NCBI GenBank assembly: GCA_964412235.1
Contig: CAYPNT010000018.1
Span: forward strand, 1-39,176
Direction: 5' to 3'
Length of the DNA stretch: 39,176 nt
Origin: JAYZQT01 sp964412235
GTDB lineage: Bacteria > Pseudomonadota > Alphaproteobacteria > MPNO01 > UBA830
Shown: piece after piece, positions 17,558 to 26,160 of the stretch
Numbering within the stretch: the first letter of the stretch is position 1
How the letters are laid out: the number at the start of each line of letters is the position of its first letter
Program-made: the position numbers and the translations under genes
The notes under the pieces: generated by a model
Told to the model about the DNA's origin: nothing
Database searches by the model: none
Seen by the model: the letters and a program-made list of their open reading frames with translations, nothing else

Positions 17558-18172
17558 ATGATTAACGAGTTCATAATTCCCGCTCAGACTGCCAAAGCGT
17601 TTAAAGTAGAAAAAGGACAAACCTTTCGCATATACCAAGTATCCGGTGGCCAGGTTGGGGATTGTGTCTTTTATAATGCTGACGATTACCGTGAGTTTTT
17701 TCACGTCGGTCAGTCCTGGGCAATCAATGTAATCTGCGGGACCGGCACCTCTAAAACCTTTAAACATTTCTATTCAAAGCCACCGCGCGAAAATATAATG
17801 ATGACAGTGGTGAACGACACGTGTCGCAACCATTGGGGAAATATGGGAGGACGCTGTTCTACTAGGCTCTATCAATTGCGGGACAATATTACGAGCGGCC
17901 ATAGGTCTTGCCAGGAAAATCTCACAGAGGCCTTAGCTGCATACGGTCTTACAGGCGACGATATATTCGACATATTTAATGTGTTTATGAACGTAGAACT
18001 TCACGAGGATGGTGGATTTTCGATAAAACCAACAGAGGTGGGCCCTGAGGACTTTATCGATATCCGCGCTGAGATGGACATCTTGGCGGCAGTGTCTGCA
18101 TGTCCTGCAGACACCTCACCGACTAACGGAGGAAAATCAGCACCTCTCGGGATAAAAATATTTAATGAATAA
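17558..18172 (+). CDS. DUF1989 (urea-carboxylase-associated) family protein
   Basis: The 204-residue product fits the family throughout. It contains the conserved GQTFRIYQVSGGQVGDCVFY, a cysteine/histidine set in NDTCRNHWG, GHRSCQENLTEAL, NVFMNVELHEDGG and the diagnostic RAEMDILAAVSACPAD near the C-terminus. Members are found beside urea carboxylase and other nitrogen-metabolism genes, and no reaction is firmly assigned. Cys and His conservation suggests metal binding. It follows the second VOC gene by 18 bases and precedes a DUF924 gene, so it is part of the Rieske operon. It points to a nitrogen-containing substrate, as an inference. Confidence 0.88.
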   Translation: MINEFIIPAQTAKAFKVEKGQTFRIYQVSGGQVGDCVFYNADDYREFFHVGQSWAINVICGTGTSKTFKHFYSKPPRENIMMTVVNDTCRNHWGNMGGRCSTRLYQLRDNITSGHRSCQENLTEALAAYGLTGDDIFDIFNVFMNVELHEDGGFSIKPTEVGPEDFIDIRAEMDILAAVSACPADTSPTNGGKSAPLGIKIFNE

Positions 18173-18196
18173 TCGATGACGGGAAGACACCACAAT

Positions 18197-18826
18197 ATGG
18201 ACCCTGTAGCACAAGAAATTTTATCTTTTTGGTTTGGCACCACTGATATGAAGCAACACATTGAGAGAAAAGATGTATGGTTTAAGGCAACACCCGAATT
18301 CGATAATGAGATCAAAACACGGTTTTTAAACATTCACGAAACAGCTGCTGTGGATGGGTTCAAAAAGTTTGAAGAAACGCCAGATCAATGTCTCGCGTTA
18401 GTGATTGCGCTTGACCAGTTTCCCCGCAACCTTTATCGCCGAACACAAAAAGCATTTGATACCGACGAAAAGGCCCGATCCACAGCTCGGATAGCTCTGT
18501 CGGAACATTTTGATATGATGGTTAGCGAAGAACCCCGTAAGTTCTTTTACCTACCTTTCGTTCACAGTGAAAATCTCCCCGATCAGGATCTCGCAGTAGA
18601 AAAATTTAGTATCCTAAATCACGAAAAGTCGCTCAACTCTGCGAGAGACCATCGTGCGGCTATCTCGCGCTTTGGCCGCTTTCCCCACCGCAACCAGGCC
18701 CTTGGACGCAAAAACACACCCGAGGAAGAGGAATATCTGAGAATTCCGCCGACCTGGGGCATGACCGCAGCGGAGGCAAAAGAACGAGAAGACCGATTGG
18801 CGGCTCTTAACGTCAATGACGCGTAA
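18197..18826 (+). CDS. DUF924 family protein
   Basis: Starting at the ATG at 18197 (GGGAAG ten bases upstream), the 209-residue product begins MDPVAQEILSFWFGTTD, as is usual for DUF924. It also contains CLALVIALDQFPRNLYR and FYLPFVHSENLPDQDLAVE, which are the family signatures. An in-frame ATG at 18176 would add seven residues and has no ribosome site. The protein is alpha-helical and TPR-like; its function is unknown. It closes the Rieske operon and is convergent with the RidA gene at 18866-19270. Confidence 0.85.
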   Translation: MDPVAQEILSFWFGTTDMKQHIERKDVWFKATPEFDNEIKTRFLNIHETAAVDGFKKFEETPDQCLALVIALDQFPRNLYRRTQKAFDTDEKARSTARIALSEHFDMMVSEEPRKFFYLPFVHSENLPDQDLAVEKFSILNHEKSLNSARDHRAAISRFGRFPHRNQALGRKNTPEEEEYLRIPPTWGMTAAEAKEREDRLAALNVNDA

Positions 18827-18865
18827 TCCTATGATTAACGACTAGTACGAACTTAAAAGAAAAAT

Positions 18866-19270
18866 TTACCCTTCCGCGACCAACGATATCGCTTCAATTT
18901 CAATCATCATGTCTGGGTGAGCGAGCTTAGATACTTCCACAACGGTTAACGCCGGCCCCGCCAACATAGCGGCATTGTGACCAGATCCGGCGTTTCTTCG
19001 AGACTCGAAATAACGATCCAGGTCAGTCACGAAGACGGTAAATTTTAAAACTTTAGAAAAATCGGAACCGGACGCTTTGAGGACGTCCTCCAGGTTTTTA
19101 AGCGTCTTTCTTATTTGGGTTGTCATATCCCCTGTCCCAACGAGATTACCGTGTTGGTCGCGAGGCGTGATACCGGATGTAAAGACGAACCGGCCATCTC
19201 CAATCACAGCGGGACTGTGCATGTTTTGATTTTTAACCCGTCTTTCAACCGAAACTGCTATCCTTTCCAA
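18866..19270 (-). CDS. RidA/YjgF family protein lacking the canonical arginine
   Basis: The product, about 134 residues, has the RidA fold motifs VFTSGITPRDQHGNLVG, TLKNLEDVLKASGSDFSKV and MIEIEAISLV. In E. coli RidA, Arg105 in PARSCVEVARL binds the carboxylate of the imine substrate. Here the aligned segment is PALTVVEVSKL, with Leu at that position, so it is probably not a classical enamine/imine deaminase. Catabolic members include RutC and 2-aminomuconate deaminase. The start is uncertain: TTG at 19270 has AGAGGA six bases before it, while TTG at 19285 or an ATG at residue 22 of the longer frame are alternatives. Confidence 0.82.
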   Translation of the reverse strand: MERIAVSVERRVKNQNMHSPAVIGDGRFVFTSGITPRDQHGNLVGTGDMTTQIRKTLKNLEDVLKASGSDFSKVLKFTVFVTDLDRYFESRRNAGSGHNAAMLAGPALTVVEVSKLAHPDMMIEIEAISLVAEG

Positions 19271-19349
19271 ACTCTGTCCTCTCAAGTACGCAGTTTAACC
19301 TTAGCCAACAATCCTTCTTCTTGATCAAGCCAAACAAATCCTATGTGCA

Positions 19350-20105
19350 TTAATAAACCACGTGTTCGCGGTGGATACCGCGGACGTCCATTTCGTATTC
19401 CAGACCAACGACGGGTGGTCGCGCATAGACCCATGTCAAACCTGCTGCTGCTGCGCCGCGCTTAACAATTTCGTCTGCCAAAAACGGATGCAAATCGTGG
19501 ACCGTGTATGCATGACTTACTGTTGATTCTGGCCAGCCCACGCCCAAAGCAGCCATACGCGATTCCATTGTGTCGAGTACATATAATGCCTTTTCACGCA
19601 TAGCATCTGAAGACGTTTCTCCAAGGCGTATAATACGCTCTTCGTACGTTGCACCTCCTTCTGGCGATTCCGCTGAACCCGCGACAACGAAACTTACAGG
19701 AGCGTCCATATCGAGGGGAACAGTATAACTAAAGGCATGGAAACTTGGCTCCTTTGGCCCCTCAATTTCAGGGCATACGTTCGAACGCGCTACCGGGTTT
19801 TCCTCATTGTTAAAAATTCCCCACCGTTCCAATGTCCCCACGTATATCCGATTAAAGTCTATAAAACCCTGCTCAGAAAAAGGTTCAGGTGATCGTAACT
19901 CGCAAGCACAAAAGGAGGTGAAGGGCCGCCCGGCCGCTTCTAAATGTTTTTCAATCCGTTCAAAACCTGCCTTAAGTGGTATTGGGTTTTGGAACCTGAC
20001 ACGTTCAATCGCGAAGCCAGGTTCCGCTGCTACGCCGCCCGAATACTGAAACGGCCCGCGAATATATTGGTATCCACCCGGCTCGAAGCTAGCTGTTTCT
20101 GTCAT
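19350..20105 (-). CDS. Uncharacterised protein with RidA-like C-terminal half, possibly CnbZ-type deaminase
   Basis: The ATG at 20105 has AGGGAAGG five bases upstream; the longer GTG-initiated frame to 20126 is therefore unlikely. The 251-residue product has an N-terminal part (RGPFQYSGGVAAEPGFAIER, AAGRPFTSFCACELRSPEPF) that I do not recognise confidently. Its C-terminal part, VLDTMESRMAALGVGWPEST followed by VSHAYTVHDLHPFL, reads like a Rid-superfamily core. Proteins of this size and look are sometimes annotated as 2-amino-5-chloromuconate deaminase (CnbZ); I offer that as a possibility, not a call. Together with the RidA gene immediately downstream it suggests removal of nitrogen from an amino-substituted ring-cleavage product. 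Confidence 0.5.
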   Translation of the reverse strand: MTETASFEPGGYQYIRGPFQYSGGVAAEPGFAIERVRFQNPIPLKAGFERIEKHLEAAGRPFTSFCACELRSPEPFSEQGFIDFNRIYVGTLERWGIFNNEENPVARSNVCPEIEGPKEPSFHAFSYTVPLDMDAPVSFVVAGSAESPEGGATYEERIIRLGETSSDAMREKALYVLDTMESRMAALGVGWPESTVSHAYTVHDLHPFLADEIVKRGAAAAGLTWVYARPPVVGLEYEMDVRGIHREHVVY

Positions 20106-20259
20106 TAAGACCTTCCCTATCGGCACGCCGATTGCTGAATTTGCATTGTAGTTAGTTTATTTAATGCCTCCCCAATAGAAAAGACCAATTACATTAGCGC
20201 CTGCCCTATTCCAGGTGTTTTGTTTACTTTTTTAGAAAAATGCTTGTCAAATTTTACCT

Positions 20260-21162
20260 TCATCGTTGTACCTCCGATCGAGCGATGTAATACGTGGAAG
20301 CGACAATGATTGTAGCGCCGACAGCTGTCCATAGTGAGGGGATCTCCGAAAAAACAAAATAACCGAAAAGTGCTGCGTAAATTAATCGTAAATTTTCCGC
20401 CGGGCCTACGGCGTTAGCCTCACCCACTGTAAAGGCCCGCAAAAAACTAAACATTCCAAGAGTAGTAAACCCCGCTATGCCTACTAGTTTGAGCCACTCG
20501 ATTCCTATTGGGTTAGTCCAAACCCATATGGCAGGAACTGCAAAAAGAACTGTCCCACCAACATGATAGTAAAACAAAATTCGACGAGTTGGTTCCGTCG
20601 TCGACAATTTACGAATTAGTACATTCGCGGTCGCAAAAGTGAGAGCGGAGCCAATAGCAATAAACGCGAAGGGATCAACCGTCCCCACACCCGGTCGAAC
20701 TAAAATTAATACACCCAAAAACCCGATTGTAGTGGCCAACCACCGTTGCCGAGTAACCACCTCCGCCAGAAGAATTACGGCAATCAAAGTCGTAAACAAC
20801 GGTTTTGAAAACATGAAGGCCGTCGCATCGGCGAGCGGCATGTACATTACTGTTACAAAAATTCCAAGCTGAGCCATAAAAGCCAGAGACATTCGAAGTA
20901 GATGGAGTGGCATACGCTTGGTCCGCAGACCCGAAACACGCAAACTCAAAAACACGGGAGCCAAAAACACGAATCCCAAGCCATAACGAAAAAAAGAAAT
21001 TTGCAAGGGATTAAAACGTCCACCCAGTGACTTGACAAATACATCAACCACAGCAAATAAAAACGCACCCAGGCTAAGCCAGAGTATCCCACGGAAATTT
21101 CCGGGTAAGCTCCCTAAAATTCTATTGATCGAGATTACTAACGTAAGATCACGATAAGACAT
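20260..21162 (-). CDS. EamA-family (DMT) exporter, second copy
   Basis: The product, about 300 residues, has ten predicted transmembrane helices in two EamA repeats, such as MYMPLADATAFMFSKPLFTT and LRAFTVGEANAVGPAENLRL. It is related along its length to the transporter at 13913-14803. I placed the start at the ATG at 21162; a GTG at 21189 would add nine residues. It belongs to the long minus-strand run, between the chaperonin and the RidA-related genes, so it may export an intermediate or a by-product of that pathway. Confidence 0.85.
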   Translation of the reverse strand: MSYRDLTLVISINRILGSLPGNFRGILWLSLGAFLFAVVDVFVKSLGGRFNPLQISFFRYGLGFVFLAPVFLSLRVSGLRTKRMPLHLLRMSLAFMAQLGIFVTVMYMPLADATAFMFSKPLFTTLIAVILLAEVVTRQRWLATTIGFLGVLILVRPGVGTVDPFAFIAIGSALTFATANVLIRKLSTTEPTRRILFYYHVGGTVLFAVPAIWVWTNPIGIEWLKLVGIAGFTTLGMFSFLRAFTVGEANAVGPAENLRLIYAALFGYFVFSEIPSLWTAVGATIIVASTYYIARSEVQR

Positions 21163-21263
21163 TACCCGTTGAATGAACCATCCGCGCACTCAAAGCAAGA
21201 AATCAATGGGTGTCGCGGTGGTCCCTGAGGGTAGATCAATGCAGCATGTTCGCGAAATGTCTC

Positions 21264-22937
21264 CTAAAGCAACCCGAACCCAGTGGCTTCATCAGCCGTC
21301 ATGTCCTTTGCCTCGGGCCCAAAGGGTATCTCTTCGGCTGTTTTGGTACGAATTGGAGACTTTGTCTTTGTGACTACTACGTCCGCAGTAATAAACAAAC
21401 CGGCCGCGGAGTTAGCAGCTATTAGTGCCTCCGTGAGCACGCGCACAGGGTCCACTATCCCCACTCCGAATACATCACAAAATGTTCCAGACCGCACGTC
21501 AAAGCCACTTTTAAGACACCTGTCTTTTCTCATCTTTGCCGCCACCGCGGTTCCGTCGAAGCCTCCGTTGGAGGCAAGTTGTTTTAAAGGAGCCGACAAA
21601 GCCTTATGTAAAATATTGAACCCCGCCCTTGCCGCGCCCTCATCTTTTTTCTTTATGACAGATATGGCTTTTAAATAGGCTGAAGCACCACCCGGGACAA
21701 TACCGTCCGTCTTTGCCGCTTGCACTGCACAGACGGCCGCATTCGCTCGTTTGTATCGCTCACTAATTTCTAAGCTACTTACACCTCCGACACGAATGAC
21801 TGCCACGCCGCCCGTGAGCTTTGAAAGACGCTCCCGCAGATTTTTCTCCTGAAACTCTGTATTGCCTGCCATTCCCATTTCGGCGCGTATACCGCTAGCA
21901 CGGGCCGCCAGATCAAGGTGTGTGTGTTTTTTATTAATAAGCCTTGTCCTTTTGGGCGTCACGTGTACTGCCTCAGCCGCCCCGATCGCGTCAGTTTTAA
22001 TTAAAGAAAAATTGTCTCCATGAAGTTTTGATATAAGCCTGGCGCTGGTTAAAACTGCAATGTCTTCCATAACTTCTCGGCGACGATCACCAAACAGTGG
22101 TGCCTTAACCGCTACAACTCTAAGATTATTTTTCACCTTGTTTAGCACGAGTGTCCTTAATGCCTCTCCCCTAACACCATCGGCAACAATTAAAAGTGGC
22201 CGTTGAGCCTTTACGGCTTTTTCCAACGAGGGAAGTAACGCAACGTGGTCTTCTACTACGCCATCTATCATGAGCACTAACGGCTTTTGATAATCACAAT
22301 GAGTTGTTACGGGATCGGTCATGAAGTAAGGGGAAACATAGCCACCCTCCCATTCGATTCCGGGGACCCTTTCCCAAGTTGTATCAACTTCTCGACCAGC
22401 CTCTACGTGTACGGCCCCATCCGTTCCCACGGACTCAAACGCATACCCAATAATCTTTCCAAGTTTCGTGTCACCGTTAGCAGAAATCGTTGCGATCTTA
22501 ACGTAATCGTCAAACCCGCGAACTGGAGTTGCCAGACGTCGAAGTTCCGCGACAACCTCATGAACAGCTCCATCGAGAAAAGCACACAATGACATGGGGT
22601 CAATGCCAGCTTCAACTGCCTTTAAGCCCTCAACAGCCAGTGCGCGGGCCAAAATAATGGTCGTGGTAGTTCCATCGCCAATCTCTTCACCCACCCTCTG
22701 AGCCGCACGGCGTATCAAGCGAAGACCAATCTGTTCTATGCGATTATCCGCTTCCAGTGCGTCGGCTACTGTAACACCGTCCCGCGTGATCAGCGGATGT
22801 TTTCCACTCGACTGTTCAATCAAGACTGAACGACCGCAAGGACCAAACGTTGCCGCCACTGCGTCGGCTAATTGGTCTGCCCCACCGATCATCGCAGCTT
22901 TAGCGCTTTGCCCAAATTGCAATGAGACTGTTGTCAT
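21264..22937 (-). CDS. Divergent GroEL-type chaperonin lacking the catalytic Asp398
   Basis: The 557-residue protein aligns with GroEL from end to end: LADAVAATFGPCGRSVLIEQ, LITRDGVTVA, GDGTTTTIILARALAVEGLK, GYVSPYFMTDP, APLFGDRRREVMEDIAVLT and GGVAVIRVGG. ATP-binding residues matching E. coli Thr30, Asp52, Asp87, Thr89-91 and Asp495 are kept (here Thr30, Asp53, Asp88, Thr90-92, Asp496). The residue matching Asp398, which drives ATP hydrolysis, is Ala400 (ERYKRANAAVCAVQAAKTDG). Lys34 is Cys, and the C-terminus ends DMTADEATGFGLL without the GGM repeats. No groES is adjacent. GroEL-like paralogues beside monooxygenase clusters (MmoG, MimG) help fold those enzymes, and this may be a comparable dedicated chaperone for the Rieske or other oxidative enzymes. 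The start at 22937 matches the family N-terminus; an in-frame TTG at 22958 is an alternative. Confidence 0.92.
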   Translation of the reverse strand: MTTVSLQFGQSAKAAMIGGADQLADAVAATFGPCGRSVLIEQSSGKHPLITRDGVTVADALEADNRIEQIGLRLIRRAAQRVGEEIGDGTTTTIILARALAVEGLKAVEAGIDPMSLCAFLDGAVHEVVAELRRLATPVRGFDDYVKIATISANGDTKLGKIIGYAFESVGTDGAVHVEAGREVDTTWERVPGIEWEGGYVSPYFMTDPVTTHCDYQKPLVLMIDGVVEDHVALLPSLEKAVKAQRPLLIVADGVRGEALRTLVLNKVKNNLRVVAVKAPLFGDRRREVMEDIAVLTSARLISKLHGDNFSLIKTDAIGAAEAVHVTPKRTRLINKKHTHLDLAARASGIRAEMGMAGNTEFQEKNLRERLSKLTGGVAVIRVGGVSSLEISERYKRANAAVCAVQAAKTDGIVPGGASAYLKAISVIKKKDEGAARAGFNILHKALSAPLKQLASNGGFDGTAVAAKMRKDRCLKSGFDVRSGTFCDVFGVGIVDPVRVLTEALIAANSAAGLFITADVVVTKTKSPIRTKTAEEIPFGPEAKDMTADEATGFGLL

Positions 22938-22992
22938 AAAATAGACAGGGTGTCGCAAAACGTATCCATCTCAGCTCTTTTTAGGTGAGTTT

Positions 22993-23622
22993 TTATTGCA
23001 CCAGTTGTGGGTCAGGGAGACGGTTCCTGCCAAAATAATACTCGTTAGGTTGCATGCCTAGCCCATGCGTCATTCGATTAGTGTAATTAAAGTAAGCAAT
23101 GACATCATTAACATCGAAAATTTCTTCCGGACTCAAACCAGCATTCTCAAGCAAGGTCCGGTCGGCTTCGCCCGTCTCGGCAGGTGCCGTAGTCATTTTC
23201 CATGCATGATCTAGAATAGCACGTTGCCGAGGGGTCAGGTTTGCTTCTCGATAATTTACCATCAATATATCACCCAACACCGGGTCATCTGAAAACTCGC
23301 GAACCGCCTGGCTGTGTGAGGTGATACAGTAGACACAGCGATTGGCGCACGATACGACCACTGCAATCATCTCCCTTTCAAGGCGAGTAAGGTCAGTATC
23401 ATCTGACAGCATCATCTCGTTATACTTGGCTATAAATGTGCGAAGTTTAGCAGGCCGCAGTGAAAAGACCTTAACAACATTCGGAATATGGCCCAATTTT
23501 TCCTGACACACGTCCATATATTTTTTTATGTCGTCTTCCAGCGTTTCAGGCTCAGGTACAGGCAATGCGCCAATTTCAGTAAGCTGTTTCGGAGTTTCAC
23601 GCGAGCGTTTCGGCGACGACAT
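22993..23622 (-). CDS. Carboxymuconolactone decarboxylase/AhpD-like peroxidase-related protein
   Basis: The 209-residue protein has the AhpD-type redox motif in VSCANRCVYCITSHSQAVREF: Cys96-X2-Cys99-X3-His103, with Glu83 in the preceding LTRLEREMIAVVV. C-terminal NDVIAYFNYTNRMTHGLGM is typical of the peroxidase-related subgroup. It may detoxify peroxides generated by the oxygenases of this region, or perform a thiol-based reaction in the pathway. It lies between the AspDH-like gene and the chaperonin in the long minus-strand run. Confidence 0.85.
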   Translation of the reverse strand: MSSPKRSRETPKQLTEIGALPVPEPETLEDDIKKYMDVCQEKLGHIPNVVKVFSLRPAKLRTFIAKYNEMMLSDDTDLTRLEREMIAVVVSCANRCVYCITSHSQAVREFSDDPVLGDILMVNYREANLTPRQRAILDHAWKMTTAPAETGEADRTLLENAGLSPEEIFDVNDVIAYFNYTNRMTHGLGMQPNEYYFGRNRLPDPQLVQ

Positions 23623-23683
23623 AACGGATTCCTCAATTGGTTTTGGTATACACTATAATCGCGAGTGGCTGCTCTTTCCATAG

Positions 23684-24487
23684 TCAGCCCCCTATCTCAA
23701 CCGGGCCAGCTCGCCTAAGAATCTCGGCGACAACAGAATGCGCCGCAAGCGTCGAGGTTTTTGGGTTATTGGGCAGAGGTTTTCCTCTGACTTCAATGTC
23801 AAAGGCTCCGAACATTCCTCGCGCACTTATTTGATGAAGATTACCGCCTGCTTCAGGGTCAGCAACTAGTCGCACTTGCGTTTTGCTAAAGCCCGCGCCA
23901 GCTAACGCTATAGTAGCCGCCACGTTGGCATTTTGTGGGTAGCGCGTAGCAGCTTCCACCGCGTTACCATCATAAAGGACGACCTCGGTATTTATTCGAT
24001 CAAGATCGCATACTTTTTCAGCGACTGTCCCTTTCCAAGCAGCGGGAGGCTTGCGTGATGTGTAGGTTACATTATCGAGACCTCCAATTTTAGCGGCCGC
24101 CAACGCATCTGCGCCCGCCACGGCGCCAGCAGCTAAGATTAACTTGGCATTCCCGACCTCCGCCGCCGACCTTAGTTCTTTGTAAAGCCGTTGATCTGCA
24201 ACCGCGCCCACCGAAATAATGAGAAAGTCCATACCTCGTTGTAGAATATTGACACCATATTCCCTTACCGCACTATGGCCCGCACATTCGGCAACTAGTT
24301 GTGGGGTCCTAAGGAGGTCGTCAATAGCCGATACAACTTCTATGTTACGACCAACTAGCGCCGCTCGAACCTCTTCAATGCGAGACGGTCGAACGAGAAT
24401 GGCTGTAATTTTTAGCGCTTCTCCTGGCGATATAAGCTTTAATACCTCACGCGCAATGGCACCGTACCCAACAAGTAAGACATCCAT
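23684..24487 (-). CDS. L-aspartate dehydrogenase-family protein
   Basis: The 267-residue product starts with a Rossmann motif, MDVLLVGYGAIAREVLKL, and carries family signatures AECAGHSAVREYG, LILAAGAVAGADALAAA, SRKPPAAWKGT, RYPQNANVAATIALAG and the C-terminal NPKTSTLAAHSVVAEILRR. The family catalyses NAD(P)-dependent interconversion of aspartate with iminoaspartate/oxaloacetate and ammonia. No nadA or nadC is nearby, so a role in NAD synthesis is doubtful; here it is fused by a TGATG overlap to a ThDP enzyme and more likely handles an amino acid of the catabolic route. Confidence 0.87.
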   Translation of the reverse strand: MDVLLVGYGAIAREVLKLISPGEALKITAILVRPSRIEEVRAALVGRNIEVVSAIDDLLRTPQLVAECAGHSAVREYGVNILQRGMDFLIISVGAVADQRLYKELRSAAEVGNAKLILAAGAVAGADALAAAKIGGLDNVTYTSRKPPAAWKGTVAEKVCDLDRINTEVVLYDGNAVEAATRYPQNANVAATIALAGAGFSKTQVRLVADPEAGGNLHQISARGMFGAFDIEVRGKPLPNNPKTSTLAAHSVVAEILRRAGPVEIGG

Positions 24488-26160
24488 CAGCCCGCTCCGT
24501 TATTCCCGTTTTGATTTGAACGGCTGGGTGGTCCGGCAAACGCGTGGCTAAAATCACCAACGTGCTTCATATCCACTTCAATTAGGGCGGGACCATCGAC
24601 CCCTAACGCGTTAATCAGTGCCGATTTGAGGTCCTTCGTATTCCGCACAAGGTGAAAGGGTACCGCAAACGACCTACACAGTTCCGCCCAGTCCGGACCG
24701 ATCACATCGGCATAGACCTGTCTTCCGCTGAATTTGGCATCTTGAATGTTTTTGATTACGCCGTAACCGCCATCATTCATTAAAAGTATAACAATATCCG
24801 TATTTTCTTGTTTTGCCGTGCCCAATTCACCCAACGTGACCGCAAAACCCCCATCACCCACTAGGGCCAATGTTTTTTGTCCCTGCGATTGAACCGCTAA
24901 CGCTGCTCCAATAGACATGGGCAGTCCTTGGCCAATTCCGCCGCCGAGCGCATGAATGCCGTTCCTGGGTCCATCCAGGCATGGCAATCGATTACCCCAA
25001 ATTGTGTTTGACAAGGTAATATCGCGAACCCAAAGAAAATTCTTGGGAACTGTATCGATAATAGTGTCTAAGACCTCGTTATAGGGGCCAAGAGCGTCAC
25101 GCATCCCGCGTTCCGCGGTACTTCGTGCCTCAAAAATGTCATTACTAAACGCGGGATCAGGTTCGAAATTATTTTCCAGATGGGCCGCAAGTCGATCAAG
25201 TGTCGATGATGCGTCACCACAAATAAAACGTTGAACCGGATAGGAACGCCCTTCGGCCCGTGGATTCCCATCTATTTGAAATAAAGGAGACGGTAGTTCT
25301 AATGTATAAGACAGTGTCTCATTGGAGCGCAAACGAGACCCTACAACCACCATAGCGTCACAAGTGGCGTATAACTTCTCCACCGAGGACTGAAAATTGA
25401 AAGCCCCCAAACAATTCGGGCCATCTTCAGGGTAAATTCCACGACCGTTTACACTAGTGACCAAACCAATACCAAGGTCGGCTAGGGCTGCCGCCGCTTT
25501 CCCCGCATCACGTGCGCCGCCCCCCAACCATAGCATCACCCGCTTTTTGCAAGCGAGATCCTCCGCTAACGCCGCGACGCCCTTCTCGTTGACACGCTGC
25601 ACTGTTGTTAGTAATGGAGCTTCGTTTGAAACGCTTGGGATCTGAGTTCCTTGAATATCGATCGGTATTTCTATGCTAACCGGACCTCTCGGAGGAGTAT
25701 GAGCCAATTGCACCGCCTCTCTGAGTGTTCCAAGTAAGGTCTCAGGCGACCAAACGCGGAAAGCTGCCTTTCCGGCACTATTAAGCATTCCAAGTTGGTC
25801 TGCCGCCTCGTGAATGAATCCTTTCTGTCTATCAAGATGCTTCAGATCAATTTGGCCCGTTAGATGCAATAGTGGTGTACCCGCTGTCATTGCTTCCACA
25901 ATTGCTCCACAAGCATTACCAGCAGCTGTTCCCGTGCTTGAAATCGCGACCCCTAGCCCACCACTAACACGCGCATTTGCGTCGGCCATGTTAACCGCGC
26001 CACCTTCTGACCTCGCTGGTACGAAACGTATCTTATTTTGACGAGATATGGCGTCGAGAATTGGCATATTATGGATACTAATTACCCCGAATGCTTGTTT
26101 TACACCGCATTCATTGAGAAAATTCGCTACGATATCTCCAGCTGTCACAAGGTTAGACAT
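24487..26160 (-). CDS. Thiamine-diphosphate-dependent enzyme, second copy
   Basis: This 557-residue ThDP enzyme has the catalytic Glu in VPARSEGGAVNMADANARVS near the N-terminus and the cofactor motif GDGGFAVTLGELGTAK ending in LLMNDGGYGVIKN. It is of the acetolactate synthase/2-oxoacid decarboxylase superfamily and lacks an adjacent regulatory subunit. It overlaps both neighbours: its ATG lies inside the last codons of the degenerate SDR (eight bases) and its stop overlaps the AspDH start (TGATG). The three proteins are therefore likely made in fixed ratio and work on linked steps. It is only distantly similar to the ThDP enzyme at 8188-9789. Confidence 0.87.
   Translation of the reverse strand: MSNLVTAGDIVANFLNECGVKQAFGVISIHNMPILDAISRQNKIRFVPARSEGGAVNMADANARVSGGLGVAISSTGTAAGNACGAIVEAMTAGTPLLHLTGQIDLKHLDRQKGFIHEAADQLGMLNSAGKAAFRVWSPETLLGTLREAVQLAHTPPRGPVSIEIPIDIQGTQIPSVSNEAPLLTTVQRVNEKGVAALAEDLACKKRVMLWLGGGARDAGKAAAALADLGIGLVTSVNGRGIYPEDGPNCLGAFNFQSSVEKLYATCDAMVVVGSRLRSNETLSYTLELPSPLFQIDGNPRAEGRSYPVQRFICGDASSTLDRLAAHLENNFEPDPAFSNDIFEARSTAERGMRDALGPYNEVLDTIIDTVPKNFLWVRDITLSNTIWGNRLPCLDGPRNGIHALGGGIGQGLPMSIGAALAVQSQGQKTLALVGDGGFAVTLGELGTAKQENTDIVILLMNDGGYGVIKNIQDAKFSGRQVYADVIGPDWAELCRSFAVPFHLVRNTKDLKSALINALGVDGPALIEVDMKHVGDFSHAFAGPPSRSNQNGNNGAG

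Noticed and set aside
8188..26160. Asp in place of Asn at the end of the ThDP/Mg motif in both ThDP enzymes (VLDDRW and MNDGGYG)
   Set aside because: Asp occurs at this position in other members of the superfamily, and the catalytic Glu is present in both, so inactivity is not implied.
24487..26160. Biosynthetic acetolactate synthase (ilvB)
   Set aside because: No ilvN or ilvC is adjacent, and the gene overlaps catabolic-type neighbours.
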